A program made the position numbers and the translations under genes. From Sporobacter sp038405045 (GTDB taxonomy: Bacteria; Bacillota; Clostridia; Oscillospirales; Oscillospiraceae), in assembly GCA_038405045.1 (NCBI GenBank), contig JBBZIV010000003.1, positions 62,001 to 126,000 of the forward strand: 64,000 nt of DNA, in the 5' to 3' direction. Shown here in pieces: positions 1-8,190 of this stretch; the first letter of the stretch is position 1; every line of letters starts with the position of its first letter. The notes under the pieces were generated by a model. The model did no database searches. It was given only the letters and a program-made list of their open reading frames with translations, and was not told where the DNA came from.

Positions 1-1446
1 GGCGGGATTAACCTTTCGCAGTGCGTGTCTTATAAAGCATCTGAAACCGACTCTAATGCGTCAAAGCTGAAGCCGAGCCTTTTGTATAACACGGGTCGCG
101 TCATCTCTTACACTGTTATCGGTGGGATCGTCGGCGGGATCGGCTCTATCATCAGCTTCTCCAATACTGCTAAAGGCATCGTCGCTATCCTGGCCGGTTT
201 ATTTATGCTGATCATGGGTCTTAACATGACGGGTCTTTTCCCGGGGCTGCGGAAATTCGTTCCTCATATGCCTAAGCGGTTTGCAAACAAAGTGCAAACT
301 AGCGGAACATACGGCCCGTTCGTCGTTGGCCTTCTGAACGGTCTCATGCCTTGCGGTCCTCTTCAAGCCATGCAGATTTACGCCCTCGGTACGGGAAGTG
401 CCCTGGCCGGCGCGGCGTCAATGCTTTTTTTCAGCCTCGGAACAGTCCCTCTGATGTTCGGGCTTGGAGCCGCCAGCTCCTTCTTGAGCAGCAAATTTAC
501 AAAGAACATGATGAAAATTAGCGCCGCCCTCGTCATGTTCTTGGGCGTCATTATGCTCACCCGCGGCTTCGCGCTCTCGGGCTTCGCTGTGCCGAGTATC
601 GGCTCGGCAAATGCGGCAGGTTCCGCAAACAAAGCCACCATCAACGGCTCGGAGCAGGTTATTACGACAACGCTCCAATCAGGCAGATACACACCGATTA
701 CCGTCCAAGAGGGGATTCCCGTTAGTTGGACAATTAAGGCTGACAGCAATTCATTGAACGGCTGCAACGAGACAATTGAAATTCCGCAGTACAATATCAC
801 GCAGAAGCTGCACCCGGGTGACAACGTTATCCGCTTTACACCGGATAAGGAAGGTACGATTCCGTATTCCTGTTGGATGGGTATGATTCGCAGTACCATC
901 ACGGTCGTTTCAGATCTTGGGGCAGCGACAGCTTCGACAGGCAGCCAAGAATCTTCTGGCTCTTCTTCCTCCGGCTCCGGTGTGTTGGGGGGCGGTTGTT
1001 GCGGAAACACACCGGCTGCTTTTGCGGGCGGCAAGATTCCAACAGATAACATCGGTATAGCGAAAATCAATGGGGACGAGCAGGATGTGACGATTGATGT
1101 TGGTGCCCAAGGTTATTCCCCGGCGGTGGTTGTGGTACAAAGGGGGATTCCTGTTAAAATTACCTTTACGACAAGCGGCCTTAATTCCTGTAATAGCACG
1201 GTATATTTCCCCGACTACGGCGGCGGTTTGAATCTCAGCACAGAAAAGGTAACGCCGCTCCTTCCAGTGACAAAGGATTTCACATTCCAGTGCGGCATGA
1301 ATATGATTCACGGATATGTGAAGGTCGTGGACGACATCACCAAGGTTGACATGAACGCAGTCAGGCAGGCCGTCCAGAACTACAGGCCCGCTCCCGGCAG
1401 CGGCATCGGCGGTGCCGGATGTTGTGGCGGCGGCACGGTGCGCTGA
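1..1446 (+). CDS. TauE/SafE-type membrane protein with two cupredoxin-like domains (5' partial)
   Basis: The reading frame is open to the first base of the window, so the start is missing; the GTG at 25 is internal, because the upstream codons read GGINLSQC, a sequence typical of this family. The first ~190 residues are hydrophobic helices of the TauE/SafE (DsbD-like) type, with a MPCGPLQAMQ motif near residue 115 and a terminal helix. Two cupredoxin-like beta domains follow (nt ~640-910 and ~1060-1350), each ending in a Cys/Met cluster (SCWMGMI and QCGMNMI) that could bind copper. Gly-rich linkers carry GGCCG at nt ~990-1010 and ~1420. The gene directly precedes copA, so a role in copper export or delivery is inferred. 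Family assignment is firm, substrate is not. Confidence 0.85.
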   Translation, partial: GGINLSQCVSYKASETDSNASKLKPSLLYNTGRVISYTVIGGIVGGIGSIISFSNTAKGIVAILAGLFMLIMGLNMTGLFPGLRKFVPHMPKRFANKVQTSGTYGPFVVGLLNGLMPCGPLQAMQIYALGTGSALAGAASMLFFSLGTVPLMFGLGAASSFLSSKFTKNMMKISAALVMFLGVIMLTRGFALSGFAVPSIGSANAAGSANKATINGSEQVITTTLQSGRYTPITVQEGIPVSWTIKADSNSLNGCNETIEIPQYNITQKLHPGDNVIRFTPDKEGTIPYSCWMGMIRSTITVVSDLGAATASTGSQESSGSSSSGSGVLGGGCCGNTPAAFAGGKIPTDNIGIAKINGDEQDVTIDVGAQGYSPAVVVVQRGIPVKITFTTSGLNSCNSTVYFPDYGGGLNLSTEKVTPLLPVTKDFTFQCGMNMIHGYVKVVDDITKVDMNAVRQAVQNYRPAPGSGIGGAGCCGGGTVR

Positions 1447-1486
1447 CAATCTTCATTTTAGCTAAGTTTAGATATAGGAGGAAACT

Positions 1487-4000
1487 ATGACTCGTAAAGA
1501 AACGATCGGATTATCGGGTATGTCCTGTGCGGCTTGCGCGGCCCGGATTGAAAAGGGTCTTGGCGCGCTCGCCGGGATTCGCTCGGCAAATGTCAATTTT
1601 GCCTTGGAGCGCGCAACATTTGAAATAGATGATACCGTCACAAACCTGCAGAAGATCGAAGAGTCCATCAAGAAGCTGGGTTACGGCGTTATTAAAGAGG
1701 ATTTCAACGGCGAAGACAGGGAAAAAGCGGCCCGTGATAAGGAGATTAAAAAACTCCGGCTAACGCTGATAATTTCAATTCTTCTGAGCTTTCCTCTCGT
1801 CCTGTCGATGCTCCTGTCACTTGTCAGCATTAACATACCACTCCTGCACAATCCATTCCTGCAGTTGGCTATTGCAACGCCGATACAATTTATCATCGGT
1901 TTCAGGTTTTATAAGCACGCATTTCACGCGCTCCGGGCCAAAAGCACCAACATGGACGTCCTCATTTCCCTCGGTACGTCGGCGGCCTATTTCTACAGCC
2001 TATACAACGTTTTCTTTGAGCCGGCGAAAATGGGCGGCATGAAAGACCTTTACTTTGAGGCCGCTGCCGTGATTATCACGCTGATCCTATTGGGCAAGTA
2101 TTTTGAAGCTGTCGCAAAAGGCAAGACCTCAGAGGCTATTAAAAAGCTGATGGGCCTCCAGGCCAGAACGGCTAGGGTGATCCGAAGCGGCGCTGAAATA
2201 GATATCCCAATTGAAGAGGTCGAGACGGGAGACATCGTCGTTGTTCGCCCCGGAGAAAAGGTTCCGGTGGACGGGAAGATTATAGAAGGTAATTCATCCA
2301 TCGACGAATCCATGCTGACGGGCGAGAGCCTCCCTGTCGAAAAGAAGCCCGGCGATCTCTGCATCGGCGCCACTATTAATAAATTCGGCACATTTAAATT
2401 TGAAGCCACGAAAATTGGCAAAGACACAGTCCTCTCCCAGATCGTCAAGATGGTAGAGGACGCCCAGGGTTCTAAAGCGCCTATTCAAAAAATCGCAGAC
2501 AAAGTCGCGGGTATCTTTGTTCCGGTCGTGGTCGGAATTGCTCTTACAACTTTTTTCATATGGTTCTTTGCGACCGGCGATATAACAAAAGCCATTATCA
2601 GCGCCGTCGCTGTCCTTGTCATCGCGTGCCCGTGTGCCCTCGGGCTGGCAACACCGACAGCCATCATGGTTGGGACCGGCAAAGGTGCCGAAAACGGCAT
2701 CCTCATCAAGGGCGGCGAGCACTTGGAGACGGCCTACAAGCTCAATACCGTCGTTTTGGACAAAACGGGCACCGTCACAAAGGGTCAGCCCGAGGTGACA
2801 GACATCATTTCGTTCGGCAAAATGAACCCTTCCGATATCCTGAAGTTGGCCGCCGTCACGGAGAAGACGTCGGAGCACCCGCTGGGCTGTGCCATTTATG
2901 AGCGCGGCAAAATGGACTTCGGTCCAATAGCAGACCCCGATAAATTTGAAGCGATCCCAGGAAGAGGGGTGAAAGCGCTCATCAACGGCAACGCAGTCCT
3001 CATCGGCACCAGAAAGCTGATGCAGGAGACAGGGCTCGAAACCGCACAAATCAATCAGACCCTTGAAACGCTCGAGGATAACGGTAAGACCGCCATGATC
3101 ATGGCGGTGGGCGACAGAATCGAGGCCATTATTGCCGTTGCCGACACCTTGAAGGAAACCTCGAAAGAAGCAATAGACGATCTCAAGCAAATGGGTGTTG
3201 ACGTGTATATGATTACCGGCGATAACAAACGGACAGCAAGCGCCATCGCGCGGCAGGTCGGCATTTCGAATGTTTTGGCGGAGGTCCTGCCGGAACACAA
3301 GGCCGAAGAGGTCGAAAAACTCAAAAGATCCGGCAAGGTTGTGGCCATGGTGGGCGACGGCATCAATGACGCCCCGGCGCTGGCCACGGCGGATATCGGC
3401 ATGGCTATCGGCACCGGCACGGACGTCGCCATTGAGGCGGCAGACATTACGCTGATGCGCGGTGACCTGAGGACGATTCCGGCGGCCATTCGCTTGTCCA
3501 GAAAAACTATGCGCAAAATCAAGCAGAACCTGTTCTGGGCGTTTTTCTACAACATAATCGGCATTCCGTTCGCCGCACTGGGCTTTTTGAACCCGATGAT
3601 CGCCGGCGGCGCGATGGCATTTTCCTCCGTCTCCGTTGTCTCGAACTCACTGAGCCTTAAGGGCTATAACCCGAGTAATGTCCGCTCGGCAACCCTTCAT
3701 CCAGAATGGATTCTTGAAAAGCCAAAAAATGACTTGAAGAAGGCTATTGCTCCAATTGCGTCTAACATGACTTGCGGAGAGAAATCTATGTCACAAGTAC
3801 AAGAGATACTAAGCGTTAACGGCATGTCCTGCAGCCACTGCGAGCGGGCGGTCATCAAGCACGTCGGTGCGATTGACGGTGTGGAAAACGTCCTCGTCGA
3901 TTTGGCCGGGAAGAAGGTCACAGTCGTTTATGAATCCGGCAAGGTCTCGCTCGATCAGATCAAAGAAACCATTGCAGAACAAGGATATGAAGTGGCATAA
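1487..4000 (+). CDS. copA: Copper-exporting P1B-type ATPase with fused C-terminal CopZ-like domain
   Basis: An 837-residue heavy-metal ATPase that pumps Cu(I) across the membrane. An N-terminal HMA domain (residues 4-70) has GMSCAACAAR. Membrane helices are followed by the TGES actuator motif, the CPC transport site in ACPCALGLATP (residue ~380), the DKTGT phosphorylation site (~425) and the GDGIND hinge (~623). CPC plus the HMA motif points to copper rather than zinc or cadmium. After the last helix pair an extra linker and a second HMA domain (residues ~770-837, GMSCSHC) form a C-terminal CopZ-like chaperone, which is unusual because HMA domains normally lie at the N-terminus. AGGAGG lies upstream of the ATG. 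It follows the cupredoxin protein by 40 bp, probably in one transcript. Confidence 0.95.
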   Translation: MTRKETIGLSGMSCAACAARIEKGLGALAGIRSANVNFALERATFEIDDTVTNLQKIEESIKKLGYGVIKEDFNGEDREKAARDKEIKKLRLTLIISILLSFPLVLSMLLSLVSINIPLLHNPFLQLAIATPIQFIIGFRFYKHAFHALRAKSTNMDVLISLGTSAAYFYSLYNVFFEPAKMGGMKDLYFEAAAVIITLILLGKYFEAVAKGKTSEAIKKLMGLQARTARVIRSGAEIDIPIEEVETGDIVVVRPGEKVPVDGKIIEGNSSIDESMLTGESLPVEKKPGDLCIGATINKFGTFKFEATKIGKDTVLSQIVKMVEDAQGSKAPIQKIADKVAGIFVPVVVGIALTTFFIWFFATGDITKAIISAVAVLVIACPCALGLATPTAIMVGTGKGAENGILIKGGEHLETAYKLNTVVLDKTGTVTKGQPEVTDIISFGKMNPSDILKLAAVTEKTSEHPLGCAIYERGKMDFGPIADPDKFEAIPGRGVKALINGNAVLIGTRKLMQETGLETAQINQTLETLEDNGKTAMIMAVGDRIEAIIAVADTLKETSKEAIDDLKQMGVDVYMITGDNKRTASAIARQVGISNVLAEVLPEHKAEEVEKLKRSGKVVAMVGDGINDAPALATADIGMAIGTGTDVAIEAADITLMRGDLRTIPAAIRLSRKTMRKIKQNLFWAFFYNIIGIPFAALGFLNPMIAGGAMAFSSVSVVSNSLSLKGYNPSNVRSATLHPEWILEKPKNDLKKAIAPIASNMTCGEKSMSQVQEILSVNGMSCSHCERAVIKHVGAIDGVENVLVDLAGKKVTVVYESGKVSLDQIKETIAEQGYEVA
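3788..4000 (+). other. Possible internal start producing free CopZ-like chaperone
   Basis: Within copA, codon 768 is an ATG in frame, preceded by GGAG at 3776-3779 with 8 bases of spacing. Translation from here would give a 70-residue single HMA domain protein (start MSQVQEIL, metal site GMSCSHC), the normal size and layout of CopZ. The sequence therefore allows both a fused domain and a separate chaperone from one gene. This is inference from the ribosome-site match; the fusion alone is also possible. Confidence 0.35.
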
Positions 4001-4023
4001 ATGACCGAATGATGGGTTATATA

Positions 4024-4069
4024 ATATTCAAATAATCTTCATATAATCTTCACGGTTTCATGATACGAT
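4024..4069 (+). promoter_or_regulatory. Promoter with 11-bp-spaced direct repeats (response-regulator site)
   Basis: Three repeats lie on the same helix face: ATATTCAA (4024), ATCTTCAT (4035) and ATCTTCAC (4046), each 11 bp apart. A -10-like TACGAT sits at 4064-4069, exactly 18 bp from the start of the last repeat. The same arrangement recurs at 6400-6434. Direct repeats in 11-bp steps overlapping the -35 position are the usual site for OmpR/PhoB-type regulators, and one is encoded immediately downstream, so autoregulation is likely. Confidence 0.6.
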
Positions 4070-4096
4070 AAAATCAATAAAGCAGGAGGTGATTTC

Positions 4097-4189
4097 GTGC
4101 TCGGCCAACTTATTTCAAGCTGTATTCATGAATGCGGCGTCCATGGTCAAAATCTTGCCGGTTGCATTTTGATGATGCTGGGGCATTAA
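4097..4189 (+). CDS. Small Cys/His-rich peptide (30 aa)
   Basis: A GTG codon lies 6 bases after a near-perfect AGGAGGTGA (4084-4092). The frame runs 30 codons to TAA. The peptide has three Cys and three His, with CIHECGVHG at residues 9-17, a hydrophobic GCILMMLGH tail and no homologue I recognise. It sits between a metal-efflux gene and a two-component regulator gene and is followed by a terminator-like hairpin. It could be a metal-binding peptide or a leader peptide; either is inference. The ribosome site is the main support. Confidence 0.45.
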   Translation: MLGQLISSCIHECGVHGQNLAGCILMMLGH

Positions 4190-4216
4190 CATCATACAAA
4201 TACACCGCAGCATGAG

Positions 4217-4240
4217 AGTCCGGACACGGACTTTCTTGCT
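4217..4240 (+). terminator. Hairpin with T-rich tail between the small peptide and the regulator gene
   Basis: AGTCCG (4217-4222), a GACA loop and CGGACT (4227-4232) are followed by TTCTTGCTTTT. The stem is only 6 bp and the tail is interrupted, so it is a weak terminator or attenuator at best. It lies upstream of the chosen response-regulator start. Confidence 0.35.
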
Positions 4241-4301
4241 TTTGACAGAACTGCGCATGGATGGCATAATGGACGAAGGAAAACAGCGAGGGGTGACAGC
4301 C

Positions 4302-4994
4302 TTGAAGCAAAGTACAAAAAGAATTCTTGTCGTCGACGATGAGATCAAAATAGTCGAAGTGGTGAAATCTTATCTCGAAAAAAGCGGTTACGACGTGATA
4401 GAAGCGTTTTCGGGTGACGACGCTTTAAAAAAATTCAAGTCTCAACCGCCGGTACTCGTCATTCTGGATTTAATGCTCCCGGATATCTCCGGAGAGGAGG
4501 TTTGCAGAAAGATGCGCGAGAATTCTGACATCCCTATCATCATGCTGACGGCAAAGGTCAATGAAGAGAATATTCTTCATGGGCTGAATCTTGGGGCAGA
4601 CGACTATGTGACGAAGCCGTTTAGTCCCCGGCAGCTGGTCGCACGGGTTGAAGCGGTGCTGAGGAGAACGTCCAAGGAAACGTCGGATATCCTGTCGTTT
4701 AATAACAACGATCTGCTCATAAATCTGCAAAACTATGAAGTGATGAAGGCCGGTAAATCTGTCAGTCTGACGCCAAATGAGTTCAAAATTTTATGTGCAA
4801 TGTCTCGTCATCCAAACAAGGTTTATAGGCGCGATGAGCTGATTTACCTCGTGAGCGGCGAGGATTACGAAGGATTTGACCGAATTATCGATACACATAT
4901 AAAAAACATCCGCCAAAAAATTGAGACGGATACAAAAAATCCTAAATATGTCCTCACCGTTCACGGTGTCGGCTACCGATTCGGGAGCTGCTAA
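4302..4994 (+). CDS. OmpR-family response regulator (metal-linked two-component system)
   Basis: A 230-residue DNA-binding regulator. The receiver domain has the acidic pair in VVDDE, the phospho-Asp in LDLMLPD and the conserved Lys in YVTKPFSP. A winged-helix DNA-binding domain follows (ending IETDTKNPKYVLTVHGVGYR). The reading frame is open further upstream, but TTG at 4302 has the best ribosome site (GAGGGGTGA, 5 bases away), and homology begins right after it (TKRILVVDDE). An ATG at 4257 is the alternative. The kinase gene begins one base after the stop. Its position after copA suggests it senses copper or another metal, or envelope stress. It probably binds the 11-bp repeats at 4024 and 6400. 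Confidence 0.88.
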   Translation: MKQSTKRILVVDDEIKIVEVVKSYLEKSGYDVIEAFSGDDALKKFKSQPPVLVILDLMLPDISGEEVCRKMRENSDIPIIMLTAKVNEENILHGLNLGADDYVTKPFSPRQLVARVEAVLRRTSKETSDILSFNNNDLLINLQNYEVMKAGKSVSLTPNEFKILCAMSRHPNKVYRRDELIYLVSGEDYEGFDRIIDTHIKNIRQKIETDTKNPKYVLTVHGVGYRFGSC

Positions 4995-4995
4995 G

Positions 4996-6387
4996 ATGAA
5001 GCGAAGCCTTCGTACACAACTGTCTCTTTCATATGCCATCATGGCGCTGCTGCTTGTCGCGGTCATAAGTGTCATGATCAATTACCTTTTTCAAAATCAG
5101 TTTAAGAACTACGTTATCAGCCAGCAGCAGCATAAAAACCAGAGTCTTGTGAACCTGCTGGAAAATCAGTATCAGGCCTCGAACAACACCTGGAATATCA
5201 CTGCGGTCCAAAATGTCGGCATGGAGGCTCTTGAGCAGGGCATCATCCTGAAAGTCAAGGATGGCAATGGGAACATGATTTGGGACGCGACGGTCCATAA
5301 CAGCGGCATGTGCGTCCAGATGCTGCAGGACATCGCCGCCAATATGCAGAGGTACAACGCCAATTTCAAGGGCGGCTATGTCCAGAACGACTACCAGATC
5401 GTTGTTGGCTCGCAAGTTGTCGGGAGCATGACGGCGGGTTATTTTGGCCCGTATTATTTTACTGACAATGATATATATTTTCTGCAGAACATTAACAGAA
5501 TCCTGATCATAGCTGCAGTCTTCGCCCTCGTCACAGCCTTGGCGCTTGCGACCTATATGGCCCGTCGCATCAGCAGGCCGTTATCGAAAGCCGTCAGCAC
5601 CGCAGGGGAAATCGCAAAAGGCAATTACAGCGAGCGGATTGAGGAAAAGCACGGAACGCGGGAGATCGTCCAACTCACTGAAACCGTTAATAATCTTGCT
5701 GACTCCCTCGAAAAACAGCAAGGGCTCAGAAAGCAAATGTCGGCTGACGTTGCACATGAATTGCGCACGCCTCTTGCCACGCTTCAAAGCTCACTTGAAG
5801 CCATGATAGACGGCGTTTGGCAGCCGGATCAAAAGCGGCTTATGAGTTGCCATGAGGAAATCCTCAGGATCAATAGGCTTGTCGGTGATTTGGAGAAGCT
5901 CGAACGTCTTGAGGCGGAAAACAGCGTCCTGAATTATTCCGAATTTGACCTTACCAAATTGATCGCCCAAATCATTGCAAACTTTGAGCCGGAATATCGC
6001 AAGAATAATATACGCCTCTCCTTTTCTGGTGACACGGTCAGCATATGGGCCGACAAGGATAAGCTCAGTCAGGTTGTGATTAATTTAATATCAAACGCCC
6101 TCAAGTATACGCTTGATGGGGGCGCTGTGGACGTGCAGCTAGAAGATACAGAAAAGTATATTATGCTTTCCGTCAGCGATACCGGTGTCGGTATCCCTGC
6201 TGAAGATATTCCTTTTATATTCGAGCGGTTCTATAGGGCAGACAAATCGCGTACGCGCCTGACAGGGGGGCTTGGTTTGGGGCTGACGATCTCGAAGGCC
6301 ATCATTGATGCCCATAACGGCCGGATCATCGTCTCAAGCGACGTGGGCAAAGGAACAAAATTGACGGTATTCCTACCTAAAAAGTAA
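4996..6387 (+). CDS. Membrane sensor histidine kinase
   Basis: A 463-residue kinase partnered with the preceding regulator. A first membrane helix lies at residues ~12-34, followed by an extracytoplasmic sensor of ~130 residues, a second helix at ~168-190, a HAMP linker (RRISRPLSKAVSTAGEIA), the phospho-acceptor His in ADVAHELRTPLATL (~250), then an ATPase domain with NLISNALKYT, DTGVGIP and GLGLGLTI. The frame is open upstream into the regulator gene, but ATG 4996 (MKRSLRTQLSLSY) fits the family start and follows GGGAG at 4983. The sensor region has few Cys or His and one CVQM, so the signal is not evident from it. Confidence 0.9.
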   Translation: MKRSLRTQLSLSYAIMALLLVAVISVMINYLFQNQFKNYVISQQQHKNQSLVNLLENQYQASNNTWNITAVQNVGMEALEQGIILKVKDGNGNMIWDATVHNSGMCVQMLQDIAANMQRYNANFKGGYVQNDYQIVVGSQVVGSMTAGYFGPYYFTDNDIYFLQNINRILIIAAVFALVTALALATYMARRISRPLSKAVSTAGEIAKGNYSERIEEKHGTREIVQLTETVNNLADSLEKQQGLRKQMSADVAHELRTPLATLQSSLEAMIDGVWQPDQKRLMSCHEEILRINRLVGDLEKLERLEAENSVLNYSEFDLTKLIAQIIANFEPEYRKNNIRLSFSGDTVSIWADKDKLSQVVINLISNALKYTLDGGAVDVQLEDTEKYIMLSVSDTGVGIPAEDIPFIFERFYRADKSRTRLTGGLGLGLTISKAIIDAHNGRIIVSSDVGKGTKLTVFLPKK

Positions 6388-6399
6388 GATTAATAGCAC

Positions 6400-6434
6400 A
6401 TCTTCATAATATCTTCACGACTTCTCGGTATGAT
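6400..6434 (+). promoter_or_regulatory. Second promoter with the 11-bp-spaced direct repeats
   Basis: ATCTTCAT (6400-6407) and ATCTTCAC (6411-6418) repeat at 11 bp, with -10 TATGAT at 6429-6434. The 18-bp distance from the last repeat to the -10 equals that at 4046-4064, and the repeat cores are identical, so both promoters are probably controlled by the regulator at 4302. It drives the small membrane protein at 6466. Confidence 0.6.
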
Positions 6435-6465
6435 CATGGTGCAATATCATTGAGAGGAAGATAGT

Positions 6466-6945
6466 ATGACACATTACATGGAACTCCTGGCAACAAGCCA
6501 ACCCTGGCATCTGCTCATCTTTATGGCAATCCCCGTGATCTGTGCGGAAACACTGGCTATTTCGGAACTTGTTATTTTGTTCACGAGAAACCTCGCGGGT
6601 ACTGCGAAACGGATCAGTAAGGTCACCGGTATATTTGCGGGCCTGTATTTTACAGGAATATTTATTTACCTGCTTATCAATGCCGTCATCCCCCTGACAG
6701 CCACCGGCGGGTGGCGGGGCCCCTTTGACGTGATCGCCGTTGGTTTCTATCTCGCCGGCGTCATTCCTTTTGTCGGCATGTTCCTCCTGGACACCGGCAT
6801 CATCGGGAAGAAAAGGGACGACGTCTCCCGATTAAAGCTTCACGCAACGTTCGTCGGGATATTCTTAGTGGTGGCGCATATCGCGATGATTTTTGGCATG
6901 CTCAACCCTGCTCTGCTTGGTGGCGGCGGAATGCCCATGGCGTAA
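6466..6945 (+). CDS. Small four-helix membrane protein (DUF6803-like)
   Basis: A 159-residue integral membrane protein with about four helices (residues ~17-40, 50-72, 85-108, 128-152) and short loops. It ends in a Gly/Met tail (GGGGMPMA). It resembles small uncharacterised proteins I associate with DUF6803, but that name is from memory. GAGAGGAAG precedes the ATG. It has its own promoter with the same direct repeats found upstream of the response regulator, and a strong terminator follows, so it is a single-gene target of that two-component system. Function unknown; a role in the metal or envelope response is inferred from context. Confidence 0.7.
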   Translation: MTHYMELLATSQPWHLLIFMAIPVICAETLAISELVILFTRNLAGTAKRISKVTGIFAGLYFTGIFIYLLINAVIPLTATGGWRGPFDVIAVGFYLAGVIPFVGMFLLDTGIIGKKRDDVSRLKLHATFVGIFLVVAHIAMIFGMLNPALLGGGGMPMA

Positions 6946-6986
6946 TGTTACAAATCATCTAAAGGGCTGTAGTCAAACAGCCAAGA

Positions 6987-7035
6987 AAACAGAGCCGGAA
7001 TGACTGCGAAAGCAGCCACAACGGCTCTGTTTTTT
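6987..7035 (+). terminator. Intrinsic terminator, usable from both strands
   Basis: AAACAGAGCCG (6987-6997) pairs with CGGCTCTGTTT (7022-7032), enclosing a nested CTGC-GAAA-GCAG hairpin, and is followed by a T run. The mirrored A-rich left side gives a short T run on the minus strand too, so it can also end the pilus operon. Confidence 0.85.
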
Positions 7036-7080
7036 CAAAAAGCAGGTCGCCATAATAAAAGCGCTTTGAAGAGTCATTAA

Positions 7081-8166
7081 TTATTCCACAAGCATGATTT
7101 TTGTATCCGGGACGCTGTTTTTGGCATCCGGATCATAGTGTATATACAGACCGCCGTTGCCTCTTATGACGTTGCCGATCACACTACCGTTGATGCTATT
7201 AATTTGACCGTTAAAATTAATTTCTCCTATTGGCGCATAAAGAATCCCGTTGAACTCGCCGCCGCCGCCGTCAAAAGTGATGTTGCCGTTCATCGAAGCC
7301 ATACACATTTTATTACCGCCACCCATATTGACGCCGCTGCCGTTGAATGTAATATCGCCGGATACGATTAGGCAGCCAGTTGAACATACGCCTGAACCGT
7401 CTATTGTAACATTGCCGTTAATGTAGATCATTTTATCGGAAAAAGCCGCCATAATCACATTAAACTGGTCGGGCGACATCGAATACGTTCCCTTTTTATA
7501 TGTAACCCCATAGGACAATAAGGTGGCCTGGCTCACCTCCGCCGTCAGATCCATAACCTTTGAAAAGTCCGGCATTGCGAGAACATTATATCCGGGCACC
7601 TTGTCCGTGGCGTTAATCTTTCCGTCGATGATTCCGGCTGCCGTCACCGTGCCGTCAACGGTGGCACTGTTTTTCACGCTGTTATTGGAATGGACGTCGC
7701 CAAAAACGTAGTTTTGACCTGTAAACTGGAGTAGATCGATATCGCTGCCCGAGAACAGGGCGTAATCAAAAGGACCGAATACGTTCGTTTTAACAGCAGA
7801 AGCTGCTGCTGTTACCGTCGTACTGGCATCACTCACAAAAGCCCTCGCCATCTCATATTTGACGTCGATTGTCGCCGTAACCGTTATCTTTTTATTACTA
7901 TTAGTAAAAACAACGGATTTTAATATGGCGCTCGGGGCATTTGCAGTCAGATATTTTACGGCGGCATCTTCAGCCGCGGACGTGTTGTTAGGCAGCTCCT
8001 GCGCAGCGGCTAAGCAGGCGGCGTCAACAGCGTTCTGCAGCGCTCTTTTATGGATAGCGATACTGCCGTAGTCTATAACAATCGCGGAAAAGCCGATCAA
8101 AACGACCATAACAAGTGCGACGACTATAGCAACGGCGCCGGATTCATTCTTGATTGATCGTAACAC
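7081..8166 (-). CDS. TadG-like pilus-associated protein with beta-rich repeat domain
   Basis: A 361-residue protein. The N-terminus (ESGAVAIVVALVMVVLIGF, then IVIDYGSIAIHKRALQNAVD) is the TadE/TadG-type anchor that places the rest outside the membrane. Residues ~130-345 form a repetitive, Gly/Asn-rich region with strands such as GNVTIDGSG, GDITFNGSG, GNITFDGGG and GEINFNGQI, suggesting a beta-helix or polymer-forming fold. The GTG start follows GGAAGTG at 7 bases. It is the last gene of the pilus operon. TadG-like proteins are thought to act as minor pilins or surface anchors; the repeat domain may be displayed with the pilus (inference). Confidence 0.75.
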   Translation of the reverse strand: MLRSIKNESGAVAIVVALVMVVLIGFSAIVIDYGSIAIHKRALQNAVDAACLAAAQELPNNTSAAEDAAVKYLTANAPSAILKSVVFTNSNKKITVTATIDVKYEMARAFVSDASTTVTAAASAVKTNVFGPFDYALFSGSDIDLLQFTGQNYVFGDVHSNNSVKNSATVDGTVTAAGIIDGKINATDKVPGYNVLAMPDFSKVMDLTAEVSQATLLSYGVTYKKGTYSMSPDQFNVIMAAFSDKMIYINGNVTIDGSGVCSTGCLIVSGDITFNGSGVNMGGGNKMCMASMNGNITFDGGGGEFNGILYAPIGEINFNGQINSINGSVIGNVIRGNGGLYIHYDPDAKNSVPDTKIMLVE

Positions 8167-8190
8167 TTTAAAACACTTCCAGCTCTTATT

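Noticed and set aside
378..1070. 230-codon open frame on the minus strand
   Set aside because: Lies opposite the cupredoxin-domain gene, lacks a ribosome site and gives no recognisable protein; it mirrors codon bias of the real gene.
2294..3298. 334-codon open frame on the minus strand within copA
   Set aside because: Entirely opposite conserved ATPase motifs; composition is that of a shadow frame.
4212..4301. 30-codon N-terminal extension of the response regulator
   Set aside because: It would span the hairpin at 4217-4232, and receiver homology starts only after the TTG at 4302, which has the best ribosome site.
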